Below are positions 26,532 through 35,098 of a DNA stretch of 64,000 nucleotides, in pieces; the stretch's first letter is position 1; every line of letters begins with the position of its first letter. A program made the translations under genes and the position numbers. The notes below the pieces were generated by a model. The model was not told where the DNA came from, did no database searches, and saw only the letters and a list, made by a program, of their open reading frames with translations. Source of the DNA: Winogradskyella sp. PC-19 (lineage in GTDB: Bacteria > Bacteroidota > Bacteroidia > Flavobacteriales > Flavobacteriaceae); NCBI RefSeq assembly GCF_002163855.1, contig NZ_CP019332.1, positions 161,213 to 225,212 of the forward strand, read 5' to 3'.

Positions 26532-27383
26532 TGATATATTGATTTTGTTTGTTTTTAGCTATTCAAATTAACTGATTTTTTTTAACATAGTCCCCACAAA
26601 ACAAAACCCAGTTTTTTCGTACCTCAAAACCCTCTGTCTTTTGTTTTGTTCCGCTATCCAACGCATAGTTGGTTTTATGTCATAATACTTTTAGCCACCA
26701 CTATAATGGCACATTGCTTGTTTTATTTAAATGTATCTATTTTGTAAAATTGGTACAATAAAAAATCAAAGAGCCATTGCCAACGCTCAAACAACTATTA
26801 CGCCAAAAAACCAACCCAAAGCTATGTTACATAATAGAAGTTATAGTAGCAAAAACCTTTTCAAAGGTTGCCTACGGCGTGTTATTATGTTTTGGTAGCT
26901 ATAACTGCTATTATGTAAAATATCCGCTCATCCAATGCTCAAATTCGTACTATTAACCACATTTTGAACAAGCATTAAATATTCGAACATTTTAAGGATT
27001 ACGTTAATTGATAATAATATTATTTATCTCATTCAACTGCACAAAACCATCGTTAAGTCCAAGTATTCCTTACCTCAAGTCTTTGTTTGTTTCATTTCGC
27101 TAACTAATATTAAAGTCCACTTTTCCCCACCACCCAAGTCAGCGGTTATATAAAAATAGGTTTACAATATTTAGTAGTACGCCATAGCACATTACTTTTT
27201 ATCGTGCATCAAAAAAGCAATAAGCTATTGCCTAAAAGTCCTGTATAAGTAGCTTGTTTAAATGCTGTTTTATCAAACAACTATTTAAAACGCTACCCAT
27301 ACAAACGCTTCATCCAACGCTCAAACCCGAACTGAAACCTATTTTTTTAAGTGTTAATTCCCCAGAAAAGTTATATTTAGGGT
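26532..27383. other. 852-bp non-coding region of the element with inverted repeats
   Basis: No credible gene on either strand. It contains a 19-base inverted repeat (26828-26846 with 26899-26917), inside it a tight ACCTTT/AAAGGT hairpin, the small dyad CCAACGCATAGTTGG (26657-26671), GCAATAAGCTATTGC near 27220, and the motif CCAACGCTCAAAC twice (about 26780 and 27315). The density of structure suggests an origin of replication or transfer, or a structured RNA. Nothing decides between these. Confidence 0.5.
26828..26917. repeat. Inverted repeat with nested hairpin
   Basis: TACATAATAGAAGTTATAG (26828-26846) and CTATAACTGCTATTATGTA (26899-26917) are complementary but for one base. Between them ACCTTTTCAAAGGT forms a second stem. 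Confidence 0.75.
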
Positions 27384-27551
27384 ATGAAAAAAATGATTGT
27401 AGATTTATTTGACTTATTCTTTCCTCACGATATAGATGATAACGGTAATAAAATCGTGAATCCTAAAGGTGATGATTCTTATTCTACAAAGCTCTTCACA
27501 ATTGTTATGATTGTTATTATAGTAATATTAACAGGTTTGGTATTAAAATAA
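27384..27551 (+). CDS. Small single-pass membrane protein
   Basis: 55 residues: MKKMIVDLFDLFFPHD, a short charged stretch (DDNGNKIVNPKGDDSYSTK), then one membrane segment (LFTIVMIVIIVILTGLVL) and a final Lys. No family recognised. The ATG at 27384 follows the structured non-coding region, and a GGTAGC/GCTACC hairpin follows the stop. Small proteins of this shape occur in the accessory part of many Bacteroidota elements. Confidence 0.6.
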   Translation: MKKMIVDLFDLFFPHDIDDNGNKIVNPKGDDSYSTKLFTIVMIVIIVILTGLVLK

Positions 27552-27800
27552 AAAAAGGTAGCAAATATATGTGGCTACCTCTGCCAGCCGCACAAGGCAG
27601 TAAAGGTCAAGCCCTACGGGTTTTGAATAAAACTTTTTTCACAATATTTCTGCTATTTCATTAAACATTTTAACTCAAAAAACTTTTATCCAAAAACCTT
27701 GACAGCCTTACCCACGCCACAATAACTATGGCTATCTTTTTTTCTTTTCAAAAAAAATAATGGTGCGAAGCGTAGCGAAGCAATTTTAAATTGGATAGCT

Positions 27801-28241
27801 ATGTCAACTTTTGAACTAAAAACACACAAATCTGGTCGCACTTACTCGAACCCTCATTTTTTTATTCTAAACAAAGGTCTAAACAGCGGAAAACCGCTCT
27901 CAAATCCTTGCCCTAATTGTTTTGTAGTCACAACTGCAACCGAAGAAGCAAAAAACACATTATTTCACTTATCGATGATGTTGCAAATAGGCGGTTTTTA
28001 TGGGTATTATTTAAAAGGTACTGTTATTCCGTTTATCTCAATTGATGATTGCAGAAACACGCTTAAAAAAGGTTTAAAATCAAGTAATAATATCGCTAAT
28101 CAGATGCAAAAACACATAAAAGCGGTAGAGGTAATCAGTAAAAAGGAAAAAGAACTGCAAAATGTCATTGATAAAATGGCAGTTTTAAAGGTGGCATATA
28201 TCCGTAATTGTTTCAAAGTAATGCAAAGCAAAGAAGCCTAA
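27801..28241 (+). CDS. Bacteroidota mobile-element protein of unknown function (DUF6943-like)
   Basis: 146 residues, soluble. The N-terminal half is beta-rich with LKTHKSGRTYSNPHFFILNKGLNSGKPLSNPCPNCFVV, and the C-terminal half is helical and basic (SSNNIANQMQKHIKAVEVISKKEKELQNVIDKMAVLK). I connect it with DUF6943 from memory, weakly. It precedes the DUF6266 gene by 137 bases and may be expressed with it. No role is known to me. Confidence 0.6.
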   Translation: MSTFELKTHKSGRTYSNPHFFILNKGLNSGKPLSNPCPNCFVVTTATEEAKNTLFHLSMMLQIGGFYGYYLKGTVIPFISIDDCRNTLKKGLKSSNNIANQMQKHIKAVEVISKKEKELQNVIDKMAVLKVAYIRNCFKVMQSKEA

Positions 28242-28378
28242 CGCAAAGGCATCTAAAGAGCCTGTAACCGTAACAATATGGCACAATATTAGTTATATTA
28301 GTAACGAAAATAAGGTTTAAAAGCAATGTTAAGTCCGTACCAAATCCGAACGAGTATTAATTTTAAATATTTATAGTT

Positions 28379-29020
28379 ATGGGGAAAATAGCCCAAGGAA
28401 TTTTAGGTGGCTTATCTGGTAAGGTAGGTAACATTGTTGGAGGTAGCTGGAAAGGCATCGACTACATTAGAATTAAGCCATCTAGTGTGGCGAATCCTCG
28501 AACAGAGGGACAAGTGAATCAGCGTAATAAATTTACCATTACATTGGAGTATTTGCAAGCGACTAAAGATTTTATCAAAATCGGTTATAAGGCATTTGCG
28601 ACCAAGAAAACAGAATTTAATGCAGCAATGTCTTATGTATTAAATAATGCGGTAGGAGGTATTGCACCTAACTTTACGATTGATTATTCTTTAGCTTTAT
28701 TAAGTAGAGGTTCTTTATCTGGCGTATTAAATGGCACAACCGATTTAGCAACACCAGGACAAGTAAGTTTTGATTGGGATGATAACTCGGCAGAAGGCAA
28801 CGCAAATGTAACAGACAAAGCGATGGTATTAGTTTACAATCCAAGTAAGAAAGAATCAATTTCTATTTTGGATGGTGCTGTTAGAACTGTAGGTTCACAA
28901 GTGGTTACAATACCAAATACCTATGCAGGAGATACAGTAGAGCTATTTATGGCGTTTGTTTCTGCTGATGGTACACAAGTATCGAATAGTGTGTATTTAG
29001 GCTCTGGTACGGCAGCTTAA
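28379..29020 (+). CDS. DUF6266 family protein
   Basis: 213 residues. The N-terminus, GKIAQGILGGLSGKVGNIVGGSWKGIDYIRIKPSSVANPRTEGQVNQRNKF, is the signature of DUF6266, a Bacteroidota family often present in islands and in several copies per genome. The rest is beta-rich (TPGQVSFDWDDNSAEGNANVTDKAMVLVYNP) and reminiscent of Ig-like or structural proteins. No enzymatic residues stand out and function is unknown. A strong terminator follows at 29045. Confidence 0.8.
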   Translation: MGKIAQGILGGLSGKVGNIVGGSWKGIDYIRIKPSSVANPRTEGQVNQRNKFTITLEYLQATKDFIKIGYKAFATKKTEFNAAMSYVLNNAVGGIAPNFTIDYSLALLSRGSLSGVLNGTTDLATPGQVSFDWDDNSAEGNANVTDKAMVLVYNPSKKESISILDGAVRTVGSQVVTIPNTYAGDTVELFMAFVSADGTQVSNSVYLGSGTAA

Positions 29021-29044
29021 TAACTTTAAGTTTAAATACATATT

Positions 29045-29080
29045 AAAAACCGTTTCTATTGGTTTAGGAACGGTTTTTTT
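29045..29080 (+). terminator. Rho-independent terminator after the DUF6266 gene
   Basis: AAAAACCGTT pairs with AACGGTTTTTTT around a loop of about 14 bases, 25 bases after the stop at 29020. Confidence 0.8.
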
Positions 29081-29167
29081 AATTCTTGTTTATTGATAAA
29101 CTAAACGATTTGTAATTTTATTTAACTATCTCAAACTCAATAATTTTATTTATGGGTTTGTTTTTTC

Positions 29168-29175
29168 TAACTTTG
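29168..29175 (+). promoter_or_regulatory. -7 element of the toxin-antitoxin promoter
   Basis: TAACTTTG fits the Bacteroidota TAnnTTTG consensus and lies 17 bases ahead of the ATG at 29193. I could not place a convincing -33 TTG. Confidence 0.5.
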
Positions 29176-29192
29176 CATCGAATTAATCTAAA

Positions 29193-29705
29193 ATGGAAAC
29201 TAAAAATTTAAAATCACTAGTTAAGTTTATAATACTTTATTGTCAAAATAAGGGTATGTCCATTAGTCCTTTAAAACTACAAAAGCTTTTATATTACATA
29301 CAAGTTTGGAATATAATAAAATTTGACAAGTATACTTTATTTGATGAATTACCTGAAGCTTGGGTAAATGGTCCAGTATATAGATCTGTATATAATACCT
29401 TTAAAGATAAATTTTTCAGAAATGATAATTTCAAATATAATTTTGATGAAGTAAAATTATCCGAAGAAATTTCTCAAAAACTTAAAGAATTAAGTTTATC
29501 GGAAGATCAACAAAAGTTGTTGTTTGCTGTTTTAGATAGTTATGGGGTTATGTCTGATGAAAAGCTCGTTTTCCTTACTCACAAAGAAAGTCCTTGGAAT
29601 GAAGCTAGAGAGGGTTTGTCACCAATAGAGCGCTCTACAAATACAATAACAGTTGATAGTATTTATAACTATTATACAGCTCGTTTAAAAAAGAAAAATG
29701 CTTAA
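29193..29705 (+). CDS. DUF4065 (Panacea / SocA-like) antitoxin
   Basis: 170 residues. The signature SPLKLQKLLYYIQVWNIIKFDKYTLFDELPEAWVNGPVYRSVYNTFKD matches DUF4065 (GepA/SocA), the 'Panacea' antitoxin domain paired with many toxin folds. The C-terminus (SPWNEAREGLSPIERSTNTITVDSIYNYY) is also typical. It is cytoplasmic and neutralises the adjacent toxin. Overlaps the next gene by 8 bases and has its own promoter. Placed beside the right end of the element, where it would select for retention. Confidence 0.88.
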   Translation: METKNLKSLVKFIILYCQNKGMSISPLKLQKLLYYIQVWNIIKFDKYTLFDELPEAWVNGPVYRSVYNTFKDKFFRNDNFKYNFDEVKLSEEISQKLKELSLSEDQQKLLFAVLDSYGVMSDEKLVFLTHKESPWNEAREGLSPIERSTNTITVDSIYNYYTARLKKKNA

Positions 29706-30213
29706 TATACTTGATGAAATACAATATTTTATTGAGGATGAGGAAAGAGATTTAAAGTATCAATTAGGTGATAATTTTTCGATTCCTCTGACAACAACAC
29801 CATCCATAGCATATGACTATTTGAATATAGATGATGTTCCAGAGTATTCATTTCATAACCCTGAATTTTTAAAAACGGAAAGTGAGGAATTTCCAAACAA
29901 GTCTGATTACAATATATATTTTAATAAGATTAAGGATTTATGTAAACGTAGTTTAGATGATTCTCTTTATAATTTACCATATACAGAACACTTAAAAACA
30001 ATAAGACCAAACAAGAATCTCTTAAGCGTTGTAAAGAAAATATTTAAAAAAGATTATATACCAGATGAACAATTACCTCAATTCGGTGAGTTTGGTTTGT
30101 ATACTAATAAAAATAATGATAGAGCGCCAAGAGTATTCTTCTTTATTGGTAATGTAGGTATGATTTACATACTTTTTTACGACCCTTTTCATAAGATTTT
30201 CCCTGGTAAATAA
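29698..30213 (+). CDS. Predicted Panacea-associated toxin
   Basis: 171 residues, acidic first half (DEIQYFIEDEERDLKYQL), then a basic helical segment (RPNKNLLSVVKKIFKKDY) and a compact C-terminal beta part, RAPRVFFFIGNVGMIYILFYDPFHKIFPGK. The ending recalls the mRNA-interferase-like beta sheet of RelE/HigB-type toxins, but no catalytic residues can be assigned. Called a toxin because of its 8-base overlap with a DUF4065 antitoxin, the usual gene order. Confidence 0.65.
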   Translation: MLNILDEIQYFIEDEERDLKYQLGDNFSIPLTTTPSIAYDYLNIDDVPEYSFHNPEFLKTESEEFPNKSDYNIYFNKIKDLCKRSLDDSLYNLPYTEHLKTIRPNKNLLSVVKKIFKKDYIPDEQLPQFGEFGLYTNKNNDRAPRVFFFIGNVGMIYILFYDPFHKIFPGK

Positions 30214-30248
30214 TTAGAAATATTATAAAAGGTTGTTGTTATACCTAT

Positions 30249-30259
30249 GTTGTACCTAT
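30249..30259 (+). repeat. Candidate integrase arm-binding repeat, right
   Basis: GTTGTACCTAT, identical to 13560-13570 at the left end and in the same orientation, 59 bases inside the right core. Confidence 0.45.
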
Positions 30260-30317
30260 TTTAATAATATTTATTTAAAGTCAATAAATAAAATACTTTC
30301 AAGAGGTTATTAATATA

Positions 30318-30327
30318 ACACGGTGTT
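30318..30327 (+). other. Right attachment core of the integrative element
   Basis: ACACGGTGTT, identical to the left core. DNA to the left (TTAATATA) belongs to the element, DNA to the right (GGCATTTCG) is the interrupted cassette. The following GTT-GGCATTT-C-GTT pairs with AAT-GAATACC-AAC ending at 31738. Confidence 0.8.
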
Positions 30328-30430
30328 GGCATTTCGTTTTCTTGTTTAGCAAATTTCAGATAAAACTTTTAATTTCAGAAGGTGTAATTGTGTGAGTAAT
30401 ATTTTTTAGAATGATAGTAATTATTACTGT

Positions 30431-31141
30431 CTATTCTTTTCCAATTTTATATGATTTTGAAAAGTTAGAGTCTTCATCTGTTACTTTTAACAAATAAATA
30501 GCATTTGGTAAATACAACATTTCAATGGATGAATTTTTTGTTCTCAAAATTCGTTGACCAAAGAGATTATATAACTCAAATGATAGGTTTTTATCGGTTC
30601 TTATATTCAGTAATGAAGTAGTTGGATTAGGGTAAATTTTAATTCCGTCAAATTCATTCCCGAAATCTTCCACAGGTAATGTGATACCATCTCCAGCTGC
30701 TGTTATTGATAATAAGTCAATTAAAGAAAAGGTATAAGTAATTGTGTTTAAAGTTTGGTCAATAGTTCCTGTAAATGGTGCCCATATTCCGCTAGGGCTT
30801 TCCTTAACGTAAAGTTTAAGAGTACTCTCATTTGCACCACTATTTACAAGTTCAATATCTTCATAATGAAAAATCATAGTACCTTGGAAGCCATTCATGG
30901 CATTTGAATTATTATAAACTCTATCAATACTGGTTCCATTAGAACCTGTGATAGGGGTTCCTGATTTGGAAATTGTATTTGCTCCAGAAATATCATAGTT
31001 CACTGAAGGTAATAATTCCAAACCTCCAATATTTATAGAACCTCCATTTTCAATCGTAATGGTACTTGAATTATCCACAGTTAATTCTTGTGACTGAGCA
31101 ACGGTAGTAAAAAGAAATAAAATAAGTAGTGTTTTTTTCAT
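30431..31141 (-). CDS. Secreted protein with type IX secretion sorting domain
   Basis: 236 residues, signal peptide residues 1-18 (ending VAQS). The middle part is beta-rich and begins with repetitive hydrophobic strands (TVDNSSTITIENGGSINIGG). The C-terminal 75 residues are a T9SS type A sorting domain (IKIYPNPTTSLLNI, then SFELYNLFGQRIL and NAIYLLKV). Exported and probably surface-anchored. Second gene of a two-gene cassette, 10 bases after 31152-31664, which also looks surface-related; the two may form one structure. Confidence 0.82.
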   Translation of the reverse strand: MKKTLLILFLFTTVAQSQELTVDNSSTITIENGGSINIGGLELLPSVNYDISGANTISKSGTPITGSNGTSIDRVYNNSNAMNGFQGTMIFHYEDIELVNSGANESTLKLYVKESPSGIWAPFTGTIDQTLNTITYTFSLIDLLSITAAGDGITLPVEDFGNEFDGIKIYPNPTTSLLNIRTDKNLSFELYNLFGQRILRTKNSSIEMLYLPNAIYLLKVTDEDSNFSKSYKIGKE

Positions 31142-31151
31142 GTTCTAAATT

Positions 31152-31664
31152 TTAATATTTACCCCCAATAGCAACCCATGTTGCTACTGGAAATGGTGCA
31201 TCTTGGTATATAGCTTGTATGACAACAAATTCGTTTGCTGCATCAAGAGTAAATGTTGTAAGACCATCTATTGATTGGCCTGTAAAAGGACTTATGTCAA
31301 CAGTATCGTCACGTCGTTTAATAACATAGATTCTACCGTTAATCGCTGAAGTTACTTCAGGTAAATTAACAGTTAATGTACCGGTTTGAACACCAATAAG
31401 AGTATAGTCAGAATCACCCATGGTGTATGAGTTTGCAATAGTTACAAAATTAGATAGCGATATAGATCCACTTACTTCCAATGTACTTGTAGGTGTGTCA
31501 GTACCAATACCAACTTTTCCAAACGGATCAACTTTTAAGAAGTTTGTTCCATCATTTTTATTAACTAAAAAGCTACCGTTTGAACCAAGTGTATTAATAA
31601 TATCCTGTGCTTGCATTGTATGCGCAAAACTTGCAATGATAATAATTGTAAAGAGTTTTTTCAT
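31152..31664 (-). CDS. Secreted tail-fibre-like surface protein
   Basis: 170 residues with a signal peptide (ending MQAQ). The line FLKVDPFGKVGIGTDTPTSTLEVSGSISLSN is the repeat seen in tail-fibre and adhesin-like surface proteins of flavobacteria ('GKVGIGT.P..TLEV'). The rest is beta (SDYTLIGVQTGTLTVNLPEV... GRIYVIKRRDDTVDI), probably a fibre head. No known enzyme. First gene of its cassette, start about 72 bases from the edge at 31736. Confidence 0.72.
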   Translation of the reverse strand: MKKLFTIIIIASFAHTMQAQDIINTLGSNGSFLVNKNDGTNFLKVDPFGKVGIGTDTPTSTLEVSGSISLSNFVTIANSYTMGDSDYTLIGVQTGTLTVNLPEVTSAINGRIYVIKRRDDTVDISPFTGQSIDGLTTFTLDAANEFVVIQAIYQDAPFPVATWVAIGGKY

Positions 31665-31735
31665 GATTTTTAATTTTGTAGTGTACTAATTTAAGTTTTT
31701 TAATTATTAATATATTGATAATATCAATGAATACC

Positions 31736-31860
31736 AACGGTCTCGTATAACCGTCAGTTACGGGTTAATATACTCTAATTTTCGGTTTGGCACGGACTTT
31801 AGCAATTCCGAGTGGATTCGGACGTAGTCGAATCCGCCGTAATTGCGGTTATACATTGTT
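31736..31860 (-). repeat. attC-like site 11 (TATAACCGTCAGTTACGGG type)
   Basis: AACGGTCTCGTATAACCGTC ... TTGCGGTTATACATTGTT with an internal GGATTCGGAC/GTCGAATCC stem. One of five near-identical members (11, 18, 24, 28, 34). Closes the cassette of 31870-32601; barcode GTGCTTT(C) here, GTGCTTC at the far edge. Confidence 0.88.
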
Positions 31861-31869
31861 GTGCTTTCG

Positions 31870-32601
31870 TTATTTTTGAATATCAGATTCATATTTTTTA
31901 AGTTGATTTAGTAAGAGCCGATTTTGATTCTGTAAAATTTGTAATTTTTCATTTAATGTAACGACATAATTTGCCAATACACGATTTTTAAGTTCATCAT
32001 TTTTTAAAGCATCAATTATGTCAGGTGTTTTTGAATTAACAGTTAATCCGTTATCAAATACTCTCGGTATTTTTAATGCTATTTTTCTTAACTCTTCTCT
32101 ACCACGTTCATAATACGACTGAAAATTATTTGTGAAGTTTTCGTATGTATTATATGTCTTAATGATTTGTTTTCTAATACTGGAATTTTGAATAAGTCCT
32201 ATTCTCCCTGTGCTTTTCAATTCATCTATTGTTATTGTAATTGGATTGAACTCATATGTTATTTCCCATTGTGAAGAAAAGAAATGAGCGATAGAATCAT
32301 TAGTGAATTGTTTTCCCTCAAAATACTCTATTAATTTATTTTTTCTTTTTACTTGTTCGTTTGATACCATTTTTATTTCAGAAATTGCAATTGAGTCAGC
32401 TTCAAGGTCATTAATCAGACTCGAGATATATTGTTTCTCTAATTTCAGATCTTTAATGTTATTGTTCAAATTATTAATGGATAGAGCTATTAAAATTCCA
32501 ATTACGACTAGTACAATCTCACCAACAGCATATTTAAAATACTTTCCAGTTTTACCTTTCGAAAGTAAATTTTGTCTAATATTTCTAAAGAATTTTATCA
32601 T
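31870..32601 (-). CDS. DUF6090 family membrane protein
   Basis: 243 residues. The N-terminus MIKFFRNIRQNLLSKGKTGKYFKYAVGEIVLVVIGILIALSINN is the signature of DUF6090, a flavobacterial family with one membrane segment and a long helical extracytoplasmic part. The remainder here is helical (LEKQYISSLINDLEADSIAISEIK... coiled-coil-like). Function unknown. A paralogue sits at 49069-49800 in another cassette. Start 29 bases from the cassette edge. Confidence 0.85.
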   Translation of the reverse strand: MIKFFRNIRQNLLSKGKTGKYFKYAVGEIVLVVIGILIALSINNLNNNIKDLKLEKQYISSLINDLEADSIAISEIKMVSNEQVKRKNKLIEYFEGKQFTNDSIAHFFSSQWEITYEFNPITITIDELKSTGRIGLIQNSSIRKQIIKTYNTYENFTNNFQSYYERGREELRKIALKIPRVFDNGLTVNSKTPDIIDALKNDELKNRVLANYVVTLNEKLQILQNQNRLLLNQLKKYESDIQK

Positions 32602-32629
32602 TGGTTAGTGGTTTGTCATAATGAAGCAC

Positions 32630-32755
32630 AACGGTCTCGTATAAGAATAGTGCAGTTTTATGTGCGAGAATTTTCAGCAAGAAAATCAGCAGTAACAAAA
32701 TTGCGCGACTCTTTAGTTAAGCACTATAAAGGGAGCATTATTCTTATACGTTGTT
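32630..32755 (-). repeat. attC-like site 12
   Basis: AACGGTCTCGTATAAGAATA ... TTATTCTTATACGTTGTT. Closes the 5.3-kb cassette of 33126-37689; barcode AGCCACA here, AGCCTCA at the far edge (38031-38042). Confidence 0.85.
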
Positions 32756-32998
32756 AGCCACAGTATTTATATTTATTAATTTTTTTGGAATCCTATCAGA
32801 TAAATTCATCTCTAAAAGTTGGTATTCTTCAAATTTAATTTTCAATTTCATCAAGTTGCTTAAATTTTATTATCAAAAAACTGAATTTTTTTAAAAAAAT
32901 CAATTCTTTTCCGCACTGAAGCTAACTTTTTACATTAGAAATTAACGATGTTACCAATAAAAAAGTTTTGAAACAAGCTAAATTTCAAGAATTTATAT

Positions 32999-33025
32999 AA
33001 AAAAAACCGAAGTTATTAACTTCGG
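32999..33025 (-). terminator. Rho-independent terminator, minus strand
   Basis: CCGAAGTT (33007-33014) and AACTTCGG (33018-33025) with a run of A's to the left, i.e. a T-run on the minus strand. It lies about 100 bases after the stop of 33126-34982. Confidence 0.85.
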
Positions 33026-33125
33026 TTTTGGTTGAAATAACCATTAATTAGAAAACTAAACTATTACATTTCTATTGATATATAAATTTAATTTACCATT
33101 TTTTCAATTATTTACTTTTAAGTAA

Positions 33126-34982
33126 CTATTTTATTTCATCAACTCCAAAACTTACTAAAGTATAATCATTCTCATGAGTTCCATCTCCTTCTATTTCTAC
33201 TGACACCTTAGAGTTCTTTTTTAATTTAAATGTGTATTCCCTCGTAATTGTTCCGTTATTAGCATTATATTCAGTTCTTGTAAGATTAATGTTTTCAAAA
33301 TTACTCCACGTACCATCTTTATTAGTCCATATTTCTGCTTTAGCTTTTGTAAAATTTGTATCTAGATGTTTAAAAGTCAACCGAATTTTATAAGTTCCTT
33401 CCTTAGGAGCAGAATACCTTACTTTAGCATATTCATTTTTGTATTGCCCAGGATGTAATGCAATTGCACCTTTTGATTTTGGTGGAAATGTGATTGAATG
33501 TTTTACATCAACCCAATCTTTATTAGAATTATTTTGAGCTGCAGAATAAAAAGCAGTACCGCTTTTTTTCATAATGTTAACCGGGCTTCCTTTTTTATAA
33601 GCTACAGGAGGAGGAAACGATGTGAAATCCTCACCTGCTTTACCATATCCATAAGACCATTTAGGGTCATTCTTTTTTGAAAGATCTGGTATAAATTCTG
33701 ATACCGTTACTTTTTTTACTGTTGTTACTTTTTTTATTTCTTCTGGACTTAAGACACCAGAATAAATCATTGCTTCCTCAATTCTGGCGTTTACCCAAGG
33801 ATTAGAAGGAAGTCCGTTCCAAAAGTGACGTTGGCCAAAAATAACCCCAACTTGATTTTTATCTAAACTTAAAATTTCTCCTTTAATATATGTACCAGCT
33901 AAAACATCATTTCTGTAAAGTTTTACTTCATTTTTTCCGTTTTTTGACCCAAATGAAATTGCAATTTTTACTTGACTGCCAATTAAGGTTTCTTTAGCTT
34001 TGTTTCCTATTGGTTGTGTTCTGTTCCAATCACCACTTCCTGCCATCCAAGTGTTTTTTTGTTTTTCACCAAAAATAATTCCATCAAAATCAAAATCTGG
34101 AACTTTTTTGCCTACAGTTAAAACTGTTCCTCCTTGTTGTTTAGGATTTAAAACAGTAACCCAAGTTACTAATGTCTTTTCTTTTATATCTGGACCATTA
34201 TATGTAGTGCTCCATGCTAATTGGTTATTCCCTACATGAAGTTGGCCATCTTCTATAACTGATCTCTCTAGTGTTAAATCTCCAAAGTTTCCTGTTAAAT
34301 CTTTTGTAGAGCCGTTTTCGAAAGTCCAATGCCCAATGATTTTTGACTCGGCTAGAGGCTTTACAGTTTCCATTTCTTTTACTGTTTTGTTAGAAACAGG
34401 AATTGTTTTAGCATCTGCAATCATAGAAACACCTTCTATATGATTACCTTTTGCACTGTTATCAAATTGAACAATAACAATTCGATTTTTACCAGTAACT
34501 AATAAATCAGCAAAATTTCCAATAGTTCTAGCAGGTTGAGGTCTTGCATTATACCAAGTATCTAGTACAAAATCAGTTCCATTCTTATAAGTTCCTTTAG
34601 GGTATTTGCTATTGAATATATATACTCGAGCTCCATCATCAACAAATTTAAACGAAATTGTTAGTTTATTTGGTTTGGTATTTTTTGGAATATCAATTAT
34701 ACTTTGAAAGTAAGTAAAATCTAGTTGTTGATATTTAGGGATAGTTGATGGCTCTTCAAGCTTAATCCCATTTGGAAGTGATTTCCATCCTGTATCTTCT
34801 GTAGCTGGAATGTTTTTTTGAGAATATGCAGTTGGATCACCCCACTTTGTAGTTACAAAATCAAAAGCAGGTTTGCCTCTGTGCATTTCCCATTTGGAAA
34901 TAGTAATTTTTTGTGCATTTGTTGTAAATGCAGCCAAAGCAAATATTAAAAAGAATAGGTTTGTTAAATTTTTGGTTTTCAT
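33126..34982 (-). CDS. Secreted LamG/ConA-like lectin-domain protein
   Basis: 618 residues, signal peptide ending TTNAQ (residue 23). Residues 80-200 form a beta-sandwich (LTISFKFVDDGARVYIFNS). Residues 215-415 match a Laminin-G/ConA-like jelly roll (IIGHWTFENGSTKDLTGNFGDL, then VKLYRNDVLAGTYIKG and ARIEEAMIYSGVLSPEEI). The last 150 residues are another sandwich (APKEGTYKIRLTFKHLD). Probably a carbohydrate-binding surface or periplasmic protein. In one cassette with a two-component system that may control it. Confidence 0.78.
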   Translation of the reverse strand: MKTKNLTNLFFLIFALAAFTTNAQKITISKWEMHRGKPAFDFVTTKWGDPTAYSQKNIPATEDTGWKSLPNGIKLEEPSTIPKYQQLDFTYFQSIIDIPKNTKPNKLTISFKFVDDGARVYIFNSKYPKGTYKNGTDFVLDTWYNARPQPARTIGNFADLLVTGKNRIVIVQFDNSAKGNHIEGVSMIADAKTIPVSNKTVKEMETVKPLAESKIIGHWTFENGSTKDLTGNFGDLTLERSVIEDGQLHVGNNQLAWSTTYNGPDIKEKTLVTWVTVLNPKQQGGTVLTVGKKVPDFDFDGIIFGEKQKNTWMAGSGDWNRTQPIGNKAKETLIGSQVKIAISFGSKNGKNEVKLYRNDVLAGTYIKGEILSLDKNQVGVIFGQRHFWNGLPSNPWVNARIEEAMIYSGVLSPEEIKKVTTVKKVTVSEFIPDLSKKNDPKWSYGYGKAGEDFTSFPPPVAYKKGSPVNIMKKSGTAFYSAAQNNSNKDWVDVKHSITFPPKSKGAIALHPGQYKNEYAKVRYSAPKEGTYKIRLTFKHLDTNFTKAKAEIWTNKDGTWSNFENINLTRTEYNANNGTITREYTFKLKKNSKVSVEIEGDGTHENDYTLVSFGVDEIK

Positions 34983-35098
34983 ATATTTAGTTTTTAAGTT
35001 ATTTGATAAATGTATTACAGATATAAATAAATATTAAAAATTTGTTCTGAAACTGGTCTTTTTTGTTCTGAAAACGGCAGATTTAAATTTTTTTGATG

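Larger units (their letters stand above)
13435..30327 (+). mobile_element. Integrative element (17 kb genomic island) inserted in the cassette array
   Basis: Bounded by direct copies of ACACGGTGTT at 13435-13444 and 30318-30327. It encodes an integrase next to the left end, an Xis-like protein, a primase-helicase, a restriction-modification locus and a toxin-antitoxin pair next to the right end. No conjugation or phage-structural genes are recognised, so it is best described as an integrative (possibly mobilisable or satellite-like) element. Removing it rejoins attC-like site 10 to the cassette starting GGCATTTCG. Confidence 0.85.

Noticed and set aside
28379-29020. DUF6266 gene as a phage structural protein making the island a prophage
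   Set aside because: No terminase, portal, capsid or tail gene accompanies it; DUF6266 occurs widely outside phages.
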